The translations under genes and the position numbers were made by a program. DNA of 64,000 nt, from positions 62,001 to 126,000 of the forward strand of contig NZ_QPJM01000007.1 of assembly GCF_003337575.1 (NCBI RefSeq), given 5' to 3'. The notes under the pieces are model-generated. The model was given only the letters and a program-made list of their open reading frames with translations. It did not search any database and had not been told where the DNA came from. Every line of letters starts with the position of its first letter. The stretch's first letter is position 1. Below, one piece after another: positions 44,721 to 52,770 of this stretch. The DNA is from Phyllobacterium bourgognense (GTDB lineage: Bacteria; Pseudomonadota; Alphaproteobacteria; Rhizobiales; Rhizobiaceae).

Positions 44721-45905
44721 CTACAGACGCGCACTATGCAGCGCTTGCTGGATATCGCTCCAGATCACTTCCGGCTCCTCGAGACCGACCGCAAAACGTA
44801 TGGTTTGCGGATTGACGCCGAAACGAACGAAGGACGTCATGCGGTCAGGAATTTGCAGCGCAGCCTTTGCAGGAACGACAAGCGTTTCCGGTCCGCCCCA
44901 GCTGACACCAAGCCGGATATGGCGCAGCGCGTTGACGAAACGCGCCACATCAATATCGGGGCTTAAATCGAAGGCGAACAGACCGGAAAAACCCGTCAGC
45001 GTCTTCTTGCCGGGATGGTCGGAAAACGCCGGATGACGGACGAGCGCAATGTCCGGATGTTGCTGAAGATGCTTGGCGAGCACGAGCCCGTTGTGCATAT
45101 GTTCCTTCAGCCGCACCTTCAATGTACGCATACCGCGCAGAAGCAGCCAGGCTTCGAAGGGTGAGAGCTTTGCGCCGATGTATGGGTAGGTCGAGCTGTT
45201 GATCTTGGCGATCAAATCACGCGGACCTACAACCACGCCGGCAACCGTATCACTGTGGCCACCAAGATATTTCGATGCAGCGTGAATGACGATATCGACG
45301 CCATGCTGGATCGGCTTTTGGAACAACGGGGTTGCCCAGGAATTGTCGATCACAGTCGTAACGCCATATTCCTTGGCCATCGTCGCCAACGCTTCGATGT
45401 CCTGCAATTCGAAAACCATCGATGTCGGGTTTTCCAGGTAGAGCAGCTTCGCGCCGGGCAAGGCAGCACGGACCTCATCATGGTTGGACGGATCGACAAA
45501 GTCCACCGTGACGCCGAATCGGGCAAGCAGTTTGACGAACAGCCGGTAGATATCATTGTAGAGGTGTTGGACAGCGACAACCCTGTCGCCAGCTTCGACA
45601 AGGCTCAAGATCGTTGCTGTTATCGCCGCGGTACCACTAGAGAAACCACGTCCGTCCTCGGCACCCTCTAGCCGGGCCGTCAACAATTCGAACTCCCGCA
45701 CAGTAGGATTATCGCCGCGCGAATAGATATAGTTGCGGGACCGCCCGGCGAAGACATCCTCCATGGCCTCATAGGTGTCATAGGTGAACAGGGAGGTCTG
45801 AAATATCGGCGGCGAAACCGCGTTGAACGCGGCATTGTCGACTGGTGAAAACAGATCGTCCGGCATTTCGGCATTGAATTCTTGCGGTGGCATGGCTTTG
45901 TTCAT
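44721..45905 (-). CDS. PLP-dependent Cys/Met-metabolism enzyme in the siderophore operon
   Basis: The 394-residue protein belongs to the cystathionine gamma-synthase/beta-lyase fold-I family. The PLP Lys is in 'IHAASKYLGGHSD', phosphate-binding motifs are 'FSSGTAAITATI' and 'NYIYSRGDNPTVREFE', and 'VIDNSWATPLFQKPIQHG' precedes the Schiff-base region. It is closest to MetC-like lyases. Its position as last gene of the IucB-MATE-PLP operon, with a 4-base overlap to the exporter, argues for a siderophore-linked task such as making or modifying an amino-acid building block. No met genes surround it. Confidence 0.87.
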   Translation of the reverse strand: MNKAMPPQEFNAEMPDDLFSPVDNAAFNAVSPPIFQTSLFTYDTYEAMEDVFAGRSRNYIYSRGDNPTVREFELLTARLEGAEDGRGFSSGTAAITATILSLVEAGDRVVAVQHLYNDIYRLFVKLLARFGVTVDFVDPSNHDEVRAALPGAKLLYLENPTSMVFELQDIEALATMAKEYGVTTVIDNSWATPLFQKPIQHGVDIVIHAASKYLGGHSDTVAGVVVGPRDLIAKINSSTYPYIGAKLSPFEAWLLLRGMRTLKVRLKEHMHNGLVLAKHLQQHPDIALVRHPAFSDHPGKKTLTGFSGLFAFDLSPDIDVARFVNALRHIRLGVSWGGPETLVVPAKAALQIPDRMTSFVRFGVNPQTIRFAVGLEEPEVIWSDIQQALHSARL

Positions 45906-47314
45906 GAGACCCTCTCGGACGCGATGCTGTTGAAACTGGTGATCGGATTGGACGACGAATTGTCACGGAGCTGGCGCAGGATCACGACAAGGATGCCCAA
46001 TGACATGAGTGCAGTTAGAGCGGGCGCTAGAAAGAGGCTGGCCAGGACTCCCTCGAATTCAAACCAGTGTGGCAGGATGAACAGCAGCGGCAGCAGGAAA
46101 TAGCCGTTCTGCGCAACACTGATGAACCCCGCCAGACGCGCCCGGCCCTGCGCCTGCAGCAGTACCAGCAGGATCTGCCTAGCACCGAAGAAAACGAACG
46201 GAATGTGCGTGAGGGCAAGCGTCTGCGCGGCAATATCCGCGATTTCGACGTCATTCGTGAAAATCGCGGCGACAGGATAGCGCAGCAAAATGGCAACAAG
46301 ACCGTATATGACGGCAAACGCGGACGTGAGAACGAGCAGCGTTCCAGACGCCCCGAGCAAGCGCCGTGAGTTGTTGGCGCCCCAGGCGAAACTCAATACC
46401 GCCTGCCCTCCAAGGGAAAGACCGACAATCGGCAGCATGCCAAGGGTCAGGACGCGCATCGCAATGCCGACCCCGGCGATGCCGTCATCCCCGCGATAGA
46501 ATCCGGCGAAAGTGAAGAGCACAGCGAAGCTGATACTGCTCAACATGCTTGTGAGCGTTACCGGCAATCCTATGAGCAGAACCGGCTTGAGAACATCAAT
46601 GCGCAGTGCCATGAACCTCGCAGCCACGTGCAAGGTGCCGATCCGCCTGCGGAAGTAAATGAAATAGGCACCAAGCGCGGCAATCTGCGATATAATGGTT
46701 GCAACTGCCGCACCCGCCAGCCCGAAATCGAACCAGAAGATCATGATTGGATCGAGTACGATATTGAGGGCGAAACAGCCCATCAGCGTCCACATGCTGA
46801 AGCGCGTGTTGCCCTCTGAAATGGCGATGAAATCCGAAAGTATCTGCAGCATGGTCAGCGTCACCGAAAAGGCGACGATCGCAAGATAATGCTCGGCCAA
46901 CGGCAGGATGGCTTCGCTGGCGCCAAAGAGGATGAGCAGCTCCCGCTTGAAGAGGAGAATTGCTACCGTCAGCACGAGCCCGAGCGGTATCGCCAGCATG
47001 ACGAGCATTGACGCCGTTATGCTGGCCCGCTGCGGATCACCCGCACCTAGGGCCCGGCCGACGGCTGTAGCAACGCCAACGCCGAGCCCTTCGCCAATCG
47101 CTCCGACCATCATCAGGATTGGCAGGACAACGGTGATCGCGGCGATCTCATGACTGCCGATCATGCCGACGAAAACCATATTGATCGTGTGATGGACGGC
47201 ATTGATCGACAGGCCTGCAACCGCAGGCATGCCAAGCCGGAAGATCAGACGGGTCAGTGCCGGATCATTCAGATCATCAGGTGCAAAATAAGCCCGCTTC
47301 GGCTTCACCATCAT
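45902..47314 (-). CDS. MATE family transporter, probable siderophore exporter
   Basis: The 470-residue protein has about 12 helices in two MatE halves ('RLGMPAVAGLSINAVHHTINMVFVGMIGSHEIAAI' and 'LIGLPVTLTSMLSSISFAVLFTFAGF'). MATE pumps export cations and amphipathic molecules with Na+ or H+. Overlapping starts and stops link it to the IucB-like gene before it and the PLP enzyme after it, so release of newly made siderophore is the likely role. Confidence 0.88.
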   Translation of the reverse strand: MMVKPKRAYFAPDDLNDPALTRLIFRLGMPAVAGLSINAVHHTINMVFVGMIGSHEIAAITVVLPILMMVGAIGEGLGVGVATAVGRALGAGDPQRASITASMLVMLAIPLGLVLTVAILLFKRELLILFGASEAILPLAEHYLAIVAFSVTLTMLQILSDFIAISEGNTRFSMWTLMGCFALNIVLDPIMIFWFDFGLAGAAVATIISQIAALGAYFIYFRRRIGTLHVAARFMALRIDVLKPVLLIGLPVTLTSMLSSISFAVLFTFAGFYRGDDGIAGVGIAMRVLTLGMLPIVGLSLGGQAVLSFAWGANNSRRLLGASGTLLVLTSAFAVIYGLVAILLRYPVAAIFTNDVEIADIAAQTLALTHIPFVFFGARQILLVLLQAQGRARLAGFISVAQNGYFLLPLLFILPHWFEFEGVLASLFLAPALTALMSLGILVVILRQLRDNSSSNPITSFNSIASERVS

Positions 47315-48333
47315 GGTGCCGGAACCCAGAAACGATCGTCAAAGAAACGCTCCCGCGTCAACATTACCAACAATGCCCGCTTGTGCGGGAAGTCAAAGTG
47401 CTTGACCTTGGCAAAGCCCGAGCGGTCAAGATTGCGGATCTGCTGCTCGTGGCTGGCGCGCGGCTCGCCGACAATGCGCTGTGTACGCGGATCATCGAGA
47501 AAGATGAAATGCATCAAAGACGGGAGCCAGGCAGTGATCCACTGCTTGCCGCGATAGGCTGGCTCGCCAATAGCGACATGCCAGCCGCGATCATAGTCCT
47601 GCGCATCATAATAGGGCCCGAGGCGGTTCTCCTTGGCCCAGTAGACCTCGAAATAACCGAATGGCACACCGTCGAAACAGCCGATCAGCGCCATCATGTG
47701 CGGATCGCTCAGGCGCTCCTCGAGAATAGCCGCGTGCTTCTGCCTGTCGCCGCCATCCTCCCAGATCACATTGACCTGTTCGTCGTTCATCCAGCGATGG
47801 AAATACTCAAGATCGGCCTCGGGGTCGGCGACCCGAAACGACAGACTCTGGTCGAGCCATGGAATATAACGGTCATAGACAACGCCTGCCGGCTTTCGCG
47901 GCCGTTTCGGATGATATTGTCCATTGCTCAGGACATGCACTTGCGGGTTCGGATAAGCCGGGTTTGCAATCCACGGTGCTGGCCATTGCCAAAAAGCTCG
48001 CGGATCGATCAACAGGCGATCGCCGTCAGATGAGCCAAGCGGGAAGTCGGATGCCGGCATATTGCCGACCTCGATCATCCGGGTGTCGCGTGACTGGGCG
48101 GTCATGAATTCAATGGCGGACGACAGAACCGGGATTGCGTCAGCCTCCTTGAGATCCGGCAAGCCAAGTTTCAACCCGTCCGGGGTCGTCTGTACCGAGA
48201 TCGTATAAGCGCCGCTGGTTGTGGAAACCCGCAATGTCTCCGGCGTTGGCTGTGCCGCGGTTTTCAAGAAGCGGAATGAGACGGGGAACCGCTCAACGCG
48301 TGTTTCTTTGGCAAGCTTGGATATGAGGTTCAT
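47311..48333 (-). CDS. IucB-like N-acyltransferase for hydroxamate formation
   Basis: The 340-residue protein has a C-terminal GNAT-fold IucB/RhbD-like domain (~165-335): 'YFHRWMNDEQVNVIWEDGG', 'GCFDGVPFGYFEVYWAKENRLGPYYDAQDYDRGWHVAIGEPAYRG', 'WLPSLMHFIFLDDPRTQRIVGEPR' and 'FPHKRALLVMLTRERF'. These match IucB, which acylates an N-hydroxylated diamino acid to the hydroxamate. The first ~150 residues form an extra domain, as in other long IucB/VbsA-like proteins. First gene of its operon; a PvdS-type box lies 54-77 bases upstream. Confidence 0.88.
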   Translation of the reverse strand: MNLISKLAKETRVERFPVSFRFLKTAAQPTPETLRVSTTSGAYTISVQTTPDGLKLGLPDLKEADAIPVLSSAIEFMTAQSRDTRMIEVGNMPASDFPLGSSDGDRLLIDPRAFWQWPAPWIANPAYPNPQVHVLSNGQYHPKRPRKPAGVVYDRYIPWLDQSLSFRVADPEADLEYFHRWMNDEQVNVIWEDGGDRQKHAAILEERLSDPHMMALIGCFDGVPFGYFEVYWAKENRLGPYYDAQDYDRGWHVAIGEPAYRGKQWITAWLPSLMHFIFLDDPRTQRIVGEPRASHEQQIRNLDRSGFAKVKHFDFPHKRALLVMLTRERFFDDRFWVPAP

Positions 48334-48386
48334 GGCACACTCCGCAGCATCACGCCGCAGCTGTTACGCGCGGCTTTCCTACAGAG

Positions 48387-48410
48387 ACGCAATAAGCCGG
48401 CATTGATTTA
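48387..48410 (-). promoter_or_regulatory. PvdS/RpoI-type iron-starvation box, leftward
   Basis: On the minus strand the sequence reads TAAAT-N16-CGT, ending 54 bases before the acyltransferase start. This is the form of the iron-starvation box recognised by PvdS-group sigma factors. Confidence 0.6.
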
Positions 48411-48445
48411 GGCCAATCTTTGAAAAATTTTTCTCCGTTCTCGCT

Positions 48446-48469
48446 TAAATTGCAGGCGACCTCGTCCGT
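48446..48469 (+). promoter_or_regulatory. PvdS/RpoI-type iron-starvation box, rightward
   Basis: TAAAT-N16-CGT on the plus strand, ending 36 bases before the MbtH start. It is the mirror image of the leftward box, so the two biosynthetic operons share one divergent control region. Confidence 0.6.
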
Positions 48470-48505
48470 CTCTTGATCATGTTTATCTGTTTAGGAGTCT
48501 GCACG

Positions 48506-48709
48506 ATGTCTGCAGGAGAGTTATTGCCCGAGACCTGGAGTGTCGTTCGCGACCGGGAAGATCGCTATTCCGTCTGGGCCGATGACAAGGCGCTGCCTGT
48601 CGGCTGGAGCAAGGAACCGGTCAGCGGCACGCGTGACGAGTGCCTGCAAAAGATCAAGGAAATCTGGATTGATCCAAGGCCGCTCGGCTTGCGTCAGGCC
48701 ATGGCCTGA
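48506..48709 (+). CDS. MbtH-like NRPS accessory protein
   Basis: The ATG at 48506, behind AGGAG, gives 67 residues. The three conserved Trp of MbtH proteins are present in 'WSVVRDREDRYSVWAD', 'LPVGWSKEPVSGTRDECLQKI' and 'IWIDPRPLGLR'. MbtH proteins bind and activate NRPS adenylation domains. It is encoded 39 bases before the NRPS, which it should serve. Confidence 0.92.
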   Translation: MSAGELLPETWSVVRDREDRYSVWADDKALPVGWSKEPVSGTRDECLQKIKEIWIDPRPLGLRQAMA

Positions 48710-48748
48710 ACCTTACACCCTCAAATCCAGACAATGGACCGGTGAAAT

Positions 48749-51700
48749 ATGAACAAGCTATTCGCGCCAAACCAGGCGAACGATACCGTCGCAATGGATG
48801 ACGTTCCCCATAGTGTCTCTGACAGCTTTCCTTTAAGCCTTGCGCAAAAACGCATCTGGTCGCTCGAGCAGATCGGCAACAGCACTGTTTTCCCTTTGCA
48901 GGTTCTCAGATTAGGCTGGCATGCCTCCGTTACACTTGATCAGTTGCAGCAGGCGATGGCCACACTGGCCAAGCGTCATAGCGCTCTGCGCACGCGCTTT
49001 CGCCGTTTCGCCGGTGGGCGTATCGAACAATTTTCAGACGTGAGCGAGGTTCCTCCGGTAGAGACCCTCGGAAGCGATAGCAATCCTCTGACAGCAGTTG
49101 AAGCAGCAGAACACGAGGCCGAGTTTATCTCCCGTCCCTTCGATTTGCTCAGCGGCGTGTCATCCCGCTGCCAGCTGATCGTGACGGCCCAAGGCACGCT
49201 CAAATCGACCATCGTCCTGCATCCGATTGTCGGCGACGATGCCGCTCTCTCGATCCTGCAACGGGATCTGATTGCGCTCATCAATAACGAAGCACTGGCG
49301 CCAGTCATTGACGACAACCTGTTGCGCGGTGCCCGCGAAGAAGAGTGGCTTGAGACGAACGACTTCACTACAGCGCTCGCACATTGGCGCAATCTTATCG
49401 GCGAGGAATACACGGCAACGACTTTGCCGACACGTTTTAACGCAAGCGGCTATGCGGGTGCCAAACGCCGCCGCCTTTCGTTCCAACTCGATGCAACGCT
49501 GTGGACCAGCGTCAAGCTTCACGCGAAGCAGCACGAGTTGCGAGCCGACGTCGTACTGTCTGCGGCATTTGCAATTCTCCTCGCCCGCTACAGCGGCAAC
49601 TATAGCTTGCAGCATGGCGTCCTTTTATCAAATCGTGACGCAGATGGACGCGGGCAAATCGTCGGCCGCGTTGAACAGATTTTGCCGCTCAAGCTCGAGC
49701 TTACCTCCAGGGCACGCGTGCTCGATGTTTGCCGTGCAGTGGACTCCGCAATTGTAACCGGAACGCGCAATCTGGTTCCGTTTGAGCGACTGGTGCAGGA
49801 AATCCAGACACACGAGGAGCGGGAGCAGGATGCGATAGTCAAATCGCTGTTCGAGTTCCGCGAACCCCGCTTCCGCTCCGATCTTGCGCCGGGCACATCG
49901 CCCACCCTCGCCCCCCGTTCCGATATCGAGCTTGCGCTCCTTGTTTCACCTAATGAATCGGGTGGGCTGGATGCGCTGTTCGACTATGCGGAGGATATCT
50001 ACGAACCGGGCTTGATCGAGCGGGCCTCTATCCATTTTGGCCGGATCCTGGCCCAATCCATCGGTGGGACGGACATCCGCATCAAGGATATCCAGCTCAT
50101 TGCCGAGGACGAACTCGACATCCTGTCCGCTCCCTACGAGGATGAGGGCGTCAATGACGACCGTCCCGTGCATGAACACATTGCCGCCCATGCGGCGCGC
50201 ACGCCGGACAAGACAGCCATCATCTATGCCGACGAAGTCTGGAGCCATGCCAGGTTAGACCAGAGCGCCAATCGGCTTGCTCACCGGTTGATCAAGCTCG
50301 GCGTTGGGGCGGACATAAGCGTTGCCATCGCGGTGAAGCGTTCGCCGGAGGCCATTGTCGGCATCCTTGCAACGCTGAAAGCAGGCGGTGCGTATATTCC
50401 GGTGGAGCCCGATCATCCGACAACACGCAATCACCATATCCTGCATGATGGCGGGGTGAAGGTAATCCTGACGAACAGCTGGCTGCTCGATCGCATCCCC
50501 GATGGACTTGATGCCATCATTCTGGAGCTGGATAAACTTGACCTGAGCCAGGAACCTGACACAGCCCCTGATGTGCAGGTTCACAAGGATCAGCTCGCCT
50601 ATATCATGTATACGTCCGGTTCGACCGGACTTCCCAAGGGAGTAGCCGTCGAACACGGTCCCCTGACCCACCACATGCAGAATACTTCCCGTGTCTATGG
50701 CATGAGCGAGGTATCACGCGAATTGCCATTTCTGCCCTTCAGTTCCGATGGGGGGCACGAACGCTGGATGAATCCGCTTATGGAAGGCGGTAGCATTATC
50801 CTTCCCGACCAGCCACTCTGGACCCCGGAAGAAACGTTGACAGCGATGCGCAAGCATGGTGCCAACAATGCCAGCATTCCAACAACCTACCTCCAGCAGC
50901 TGGCAGAATGGGCTGATGTCACCGACAGCGCGCCCCCGATGCGGCTCTACTCATTCGGCGGCGAGGGTCTCGCCCAGCAGACTTTCGATCTTTTGTCGAA
51001 AGCATTGAAGTCGGAATGGCTGATCAACGGCTATGGTCCCACCGAAACCATCATGACGCCGATGGTCTGGAAAGTGCGGGCTGGTCAGAAGTTCGAAGGG
51101 ACTTACGCGCCGATCGGTCGCGCGGTTGGCAATCGCCGCGTCTATGTGCTCGACCCTGATTTGAACCCCTGCCCTATCGGAGTGACAGGGGAGCTTTACA
51201 TCGCCGGCGAAGGCATGGCCCGTGGATATATCGGCAAGCCTGACATTACCGCCGACCGTTTCATTCCCGACCCGTTTTCAAAGGAAGGCGGGCGCCTTTA
51301 TCGTTCCGGCGATCTCACTCGCTGGCGCGAGGACGGCACTGTGGAATTTGTCGGCCGCGTCGACCATCAGGTGAAACTGCGGGGCTATCGCATCGAACTT
51401 GGCGAGATCGAAGCCGCACTGCTGCAACAGGATGGCGTCGGCGAAGCGCTTGTCGTTCTGCGCGACGATGAAGCTACCAAACAGAAGATACTCGTCGCCT
51501 ATGTGGTGCCAAAGCAGGGCCGGGCACTGGAAATCGCCGATATTCATTCGGCGCTCGAGCGTGCCTTGCCAGCCTATATGGTTCCCTCTGCGATCGTTCC
51601 GCTCACGAGCATGCCGATCAATCCGAACAGCAAGCTCGATCGCTTCGCACTTCCCGCGCCGACACCCCTCAAGCGAACGATCATCGAGCCTCAAAACGCA

Positions 51701-52744
51701 GTGGAAGCAGAAGTTCTCGATATTTGGCAACAGATCCTGAATATCAGCCCAATCAGCGTCGAGGACAATTTCTTTGCCATCGGCGGCAATTCACTGGGCG
51801 CGATCCGGATCCTTTCCGCGTTGCGCCAGCGCAAGCCGCAGAACCGCACGACAATTGCCGATCTCTTCAACAATCCGACAATCCGCTCTCTCGCCAAAAT
51901 CATCGAGGCGGGCAATGACCAGGCGGGAAGCGAGGTGATTGTGCTGCGCGCTTCCGGTACGAAGCCCATGCTCTATTGCTTCCCCGGTCTGCTGGTCAGC
52001 ACGCGCGAATATGTCAAGCTGGTCGACTATCTTGGAGCAGACCAGCCCGCGACTGGCTTCATCTGCTATTCGCTTTCCGAGCAGAAGCAGATCGGCGCTT
52101 CAGTCGATGAGATCATCGAGAGTTATGTCGACTACATCAGAAGCCACAGCAAGGGCCAGCCTTGCTATTTCCTCGGCTGGTCATGGGGCGGATTGCTGGC
52201 CTATGAGGCGGCGCGCAGGCTTGGCAACGAGATCGACCTGCGTCTGATCACCATGGTCGACGTCTGCGACCTTGGAACTGAATTCGCCATTGGCTCAACG
52301 CCCCGATTCAAGCCGGGAGAGCGCGACCATTTGCACCGGATGGTGCAGGAGTGGCTATCGCAGACGGCGATGCGCGCGGAATGGGACCGGCTGCTTGGTG
52401 TCATGGACGCCGATACCTACGACCAGTTTCTGCGTTTCGTCGGCGACGAGAAGGATGAACTCCCAACCGATGGTCCCGATATCAGCAGTCGCGAACACAC
52501 GTTCTGGATCCTGATCGACAATGCCCTGATCTTCCGGTGTCATGAATTGCAGCCTCACAATGTACCTATCCACTCCTGGGCGGCCGACGACAGTCTGAAC
52601 CGGGGCCTCAATCTCATCGACTGGCGCCGCTATTCCCTTCGAGCCAACCCTGCGGAAATCATCTCCGGCACCAACCATCTGCACGTGATCGGCTCCCAGG
52701 CGTTTCACAGCCGGCTGGCACACCGGCTGAATGAAGCTCTTTGA
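48749..52744 (+). CDS. Single-module siderophore NRPS (C-A-T-TE)
   Basis: The 1331-residue protein has domains in this order. Condensation (~25-455) begins 'PLSLAQKRIW'; its C3 motif at 158-164 reads HPIVGDD instead of HHxxxDG, so the catalytic His is replaced by Pro. Adenylation (~470-970) has A3 YTSGSTGLPKG near 621, A5 NGYGPTE near 760, A7 YRSGDL near 850 and A10 'NPNSKLDR'. The thiolation Ser1015 is in 'IGGNSLGAI'. Thioesterase (~1050-1325) has Ser1145 in GWSWGG and the late 'NHLHVIG' His. This is the EntF layout, which builds an oligomer by repeated use of one module. With the IucB- and IucD-like genes the substrate should be an N-acyl-N-hydroxy diamino acid; the specificity pocket starts with Asp in 'FSSDGGHERW'. 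Confidence 0.92.
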   Translation: MNKLFAPNQANDTVAMDDVPHSVSDSFPLSLAQKRIWSLEQIGNSTVFPLQVLRLGWHASVTLDQLQQAMATLAKRHSALRTRFRRFAGGRIEQFSDVSEVPPVETLGSDSNPLTAVEAAEHEAEFISRPFDLLSGVSSRCQLIVTAQGTLKSTIVLHPIVGDDAALSILQRDLIALINNEALAPVIDDNLLRGAREEEWLETNDFTTALAHWRNLIGEEYTATTLPTRFNASGYAGAKRRRLSFQLDATLWTSVKLHAKQHELRADVVLSAAFAILLARYSGNYSLQHGVLLSNRDADGRGQIVGRVEQILPLKLELTSRARVLDVCRAVDSAIVTGTRNLVPFERLVQEIQTHEEREQDAIVKSLFEFREPRFRSDLAPGTSPTLAPRSDIELALLVSPNESGGLDALFDYAEDIYEPGLIERASIHFGRILAQSIGGTDIRIKDIQLIAEDELDILSAPYEDEGVNDDRPVHEHIAAHAARTPDKTAIIYADEVWSHARLDQSANRLAHRLIKLGVGADISVAIAVKRSPEAIVGILATLKAGGAYIPVEPDHPTTRNHHILHDGGVKVILTNSWLLDRIPDGLDAIILELDKLDLSQEPDTAPDVQVHKDQLAYIMYTSGSTGLPKGVAVEHGPLTHHMQNTSRVYGMSEVSRELPFLPFSSDGGHERWMNPLMEGGSIILPDQPLWTPEETLTAMRKHGANNASIPTTYLQQLAEWADVTDSAPPMRLYSFGGEGLAQQTFDLLSKALKSEWLINGYGPTETIMTPMVWKVRAGQKFEGTYAPIGRAVGNRRVYVLDPDLNPCPIGVTGELYIAGEGMARGYIGKPDITADRFIPDPFSKEGGRLYRSGDLTRWREDGTVEFVGRVDHQVKLRGYRIELGEIEAALLQQDGVGEALVVLRDDEATKQKILVAYVVPKQGRALEIADIHSALERALPAYMVPSAIVPLTSMPINPNSKLDRFALPAPTPLKRTIIEPQNAVEAEVLDIWQQILNISPISVEDNFFAIGGNSLGAIRILSALRQRKPQNRTTIADLFNNPTIRSLAKIIEAGNDQAGSEVIVLRASGTKPMLYCFPGLLVSTREYVKLVDYLGADQPATGFICYSLSEQKQIGASVDEIIESYVDYIRSHSKGQPCYFLGWSWGGLLAYEAARRLGNEIDLRLITMVDVCDLGTEFAIGSTPRFKPGERDHLHRMVQEWLSQTAMRAEWDRLLGVMDADTYDQFLRFVGDEKDELPTDGPDISSREHTFWILIDNALIFRCHELQPHNVPIHSWAADDSLNRGLNLIDWRRYSLRANPAEIISGTNHLHVIGSQAFHSRLAHRLNEAL

Positions 52745-52770
52745 CCAACGCGTCACCGAAAGGAATTCTG

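Noticed and set aside
48334-48505. RirA operator at the biosynthetic divergent promoter
   Set aside because: I scanned the gap for TGA-N9-TCA on both strands and found no exact site; control there appears to go through the sigma factor.
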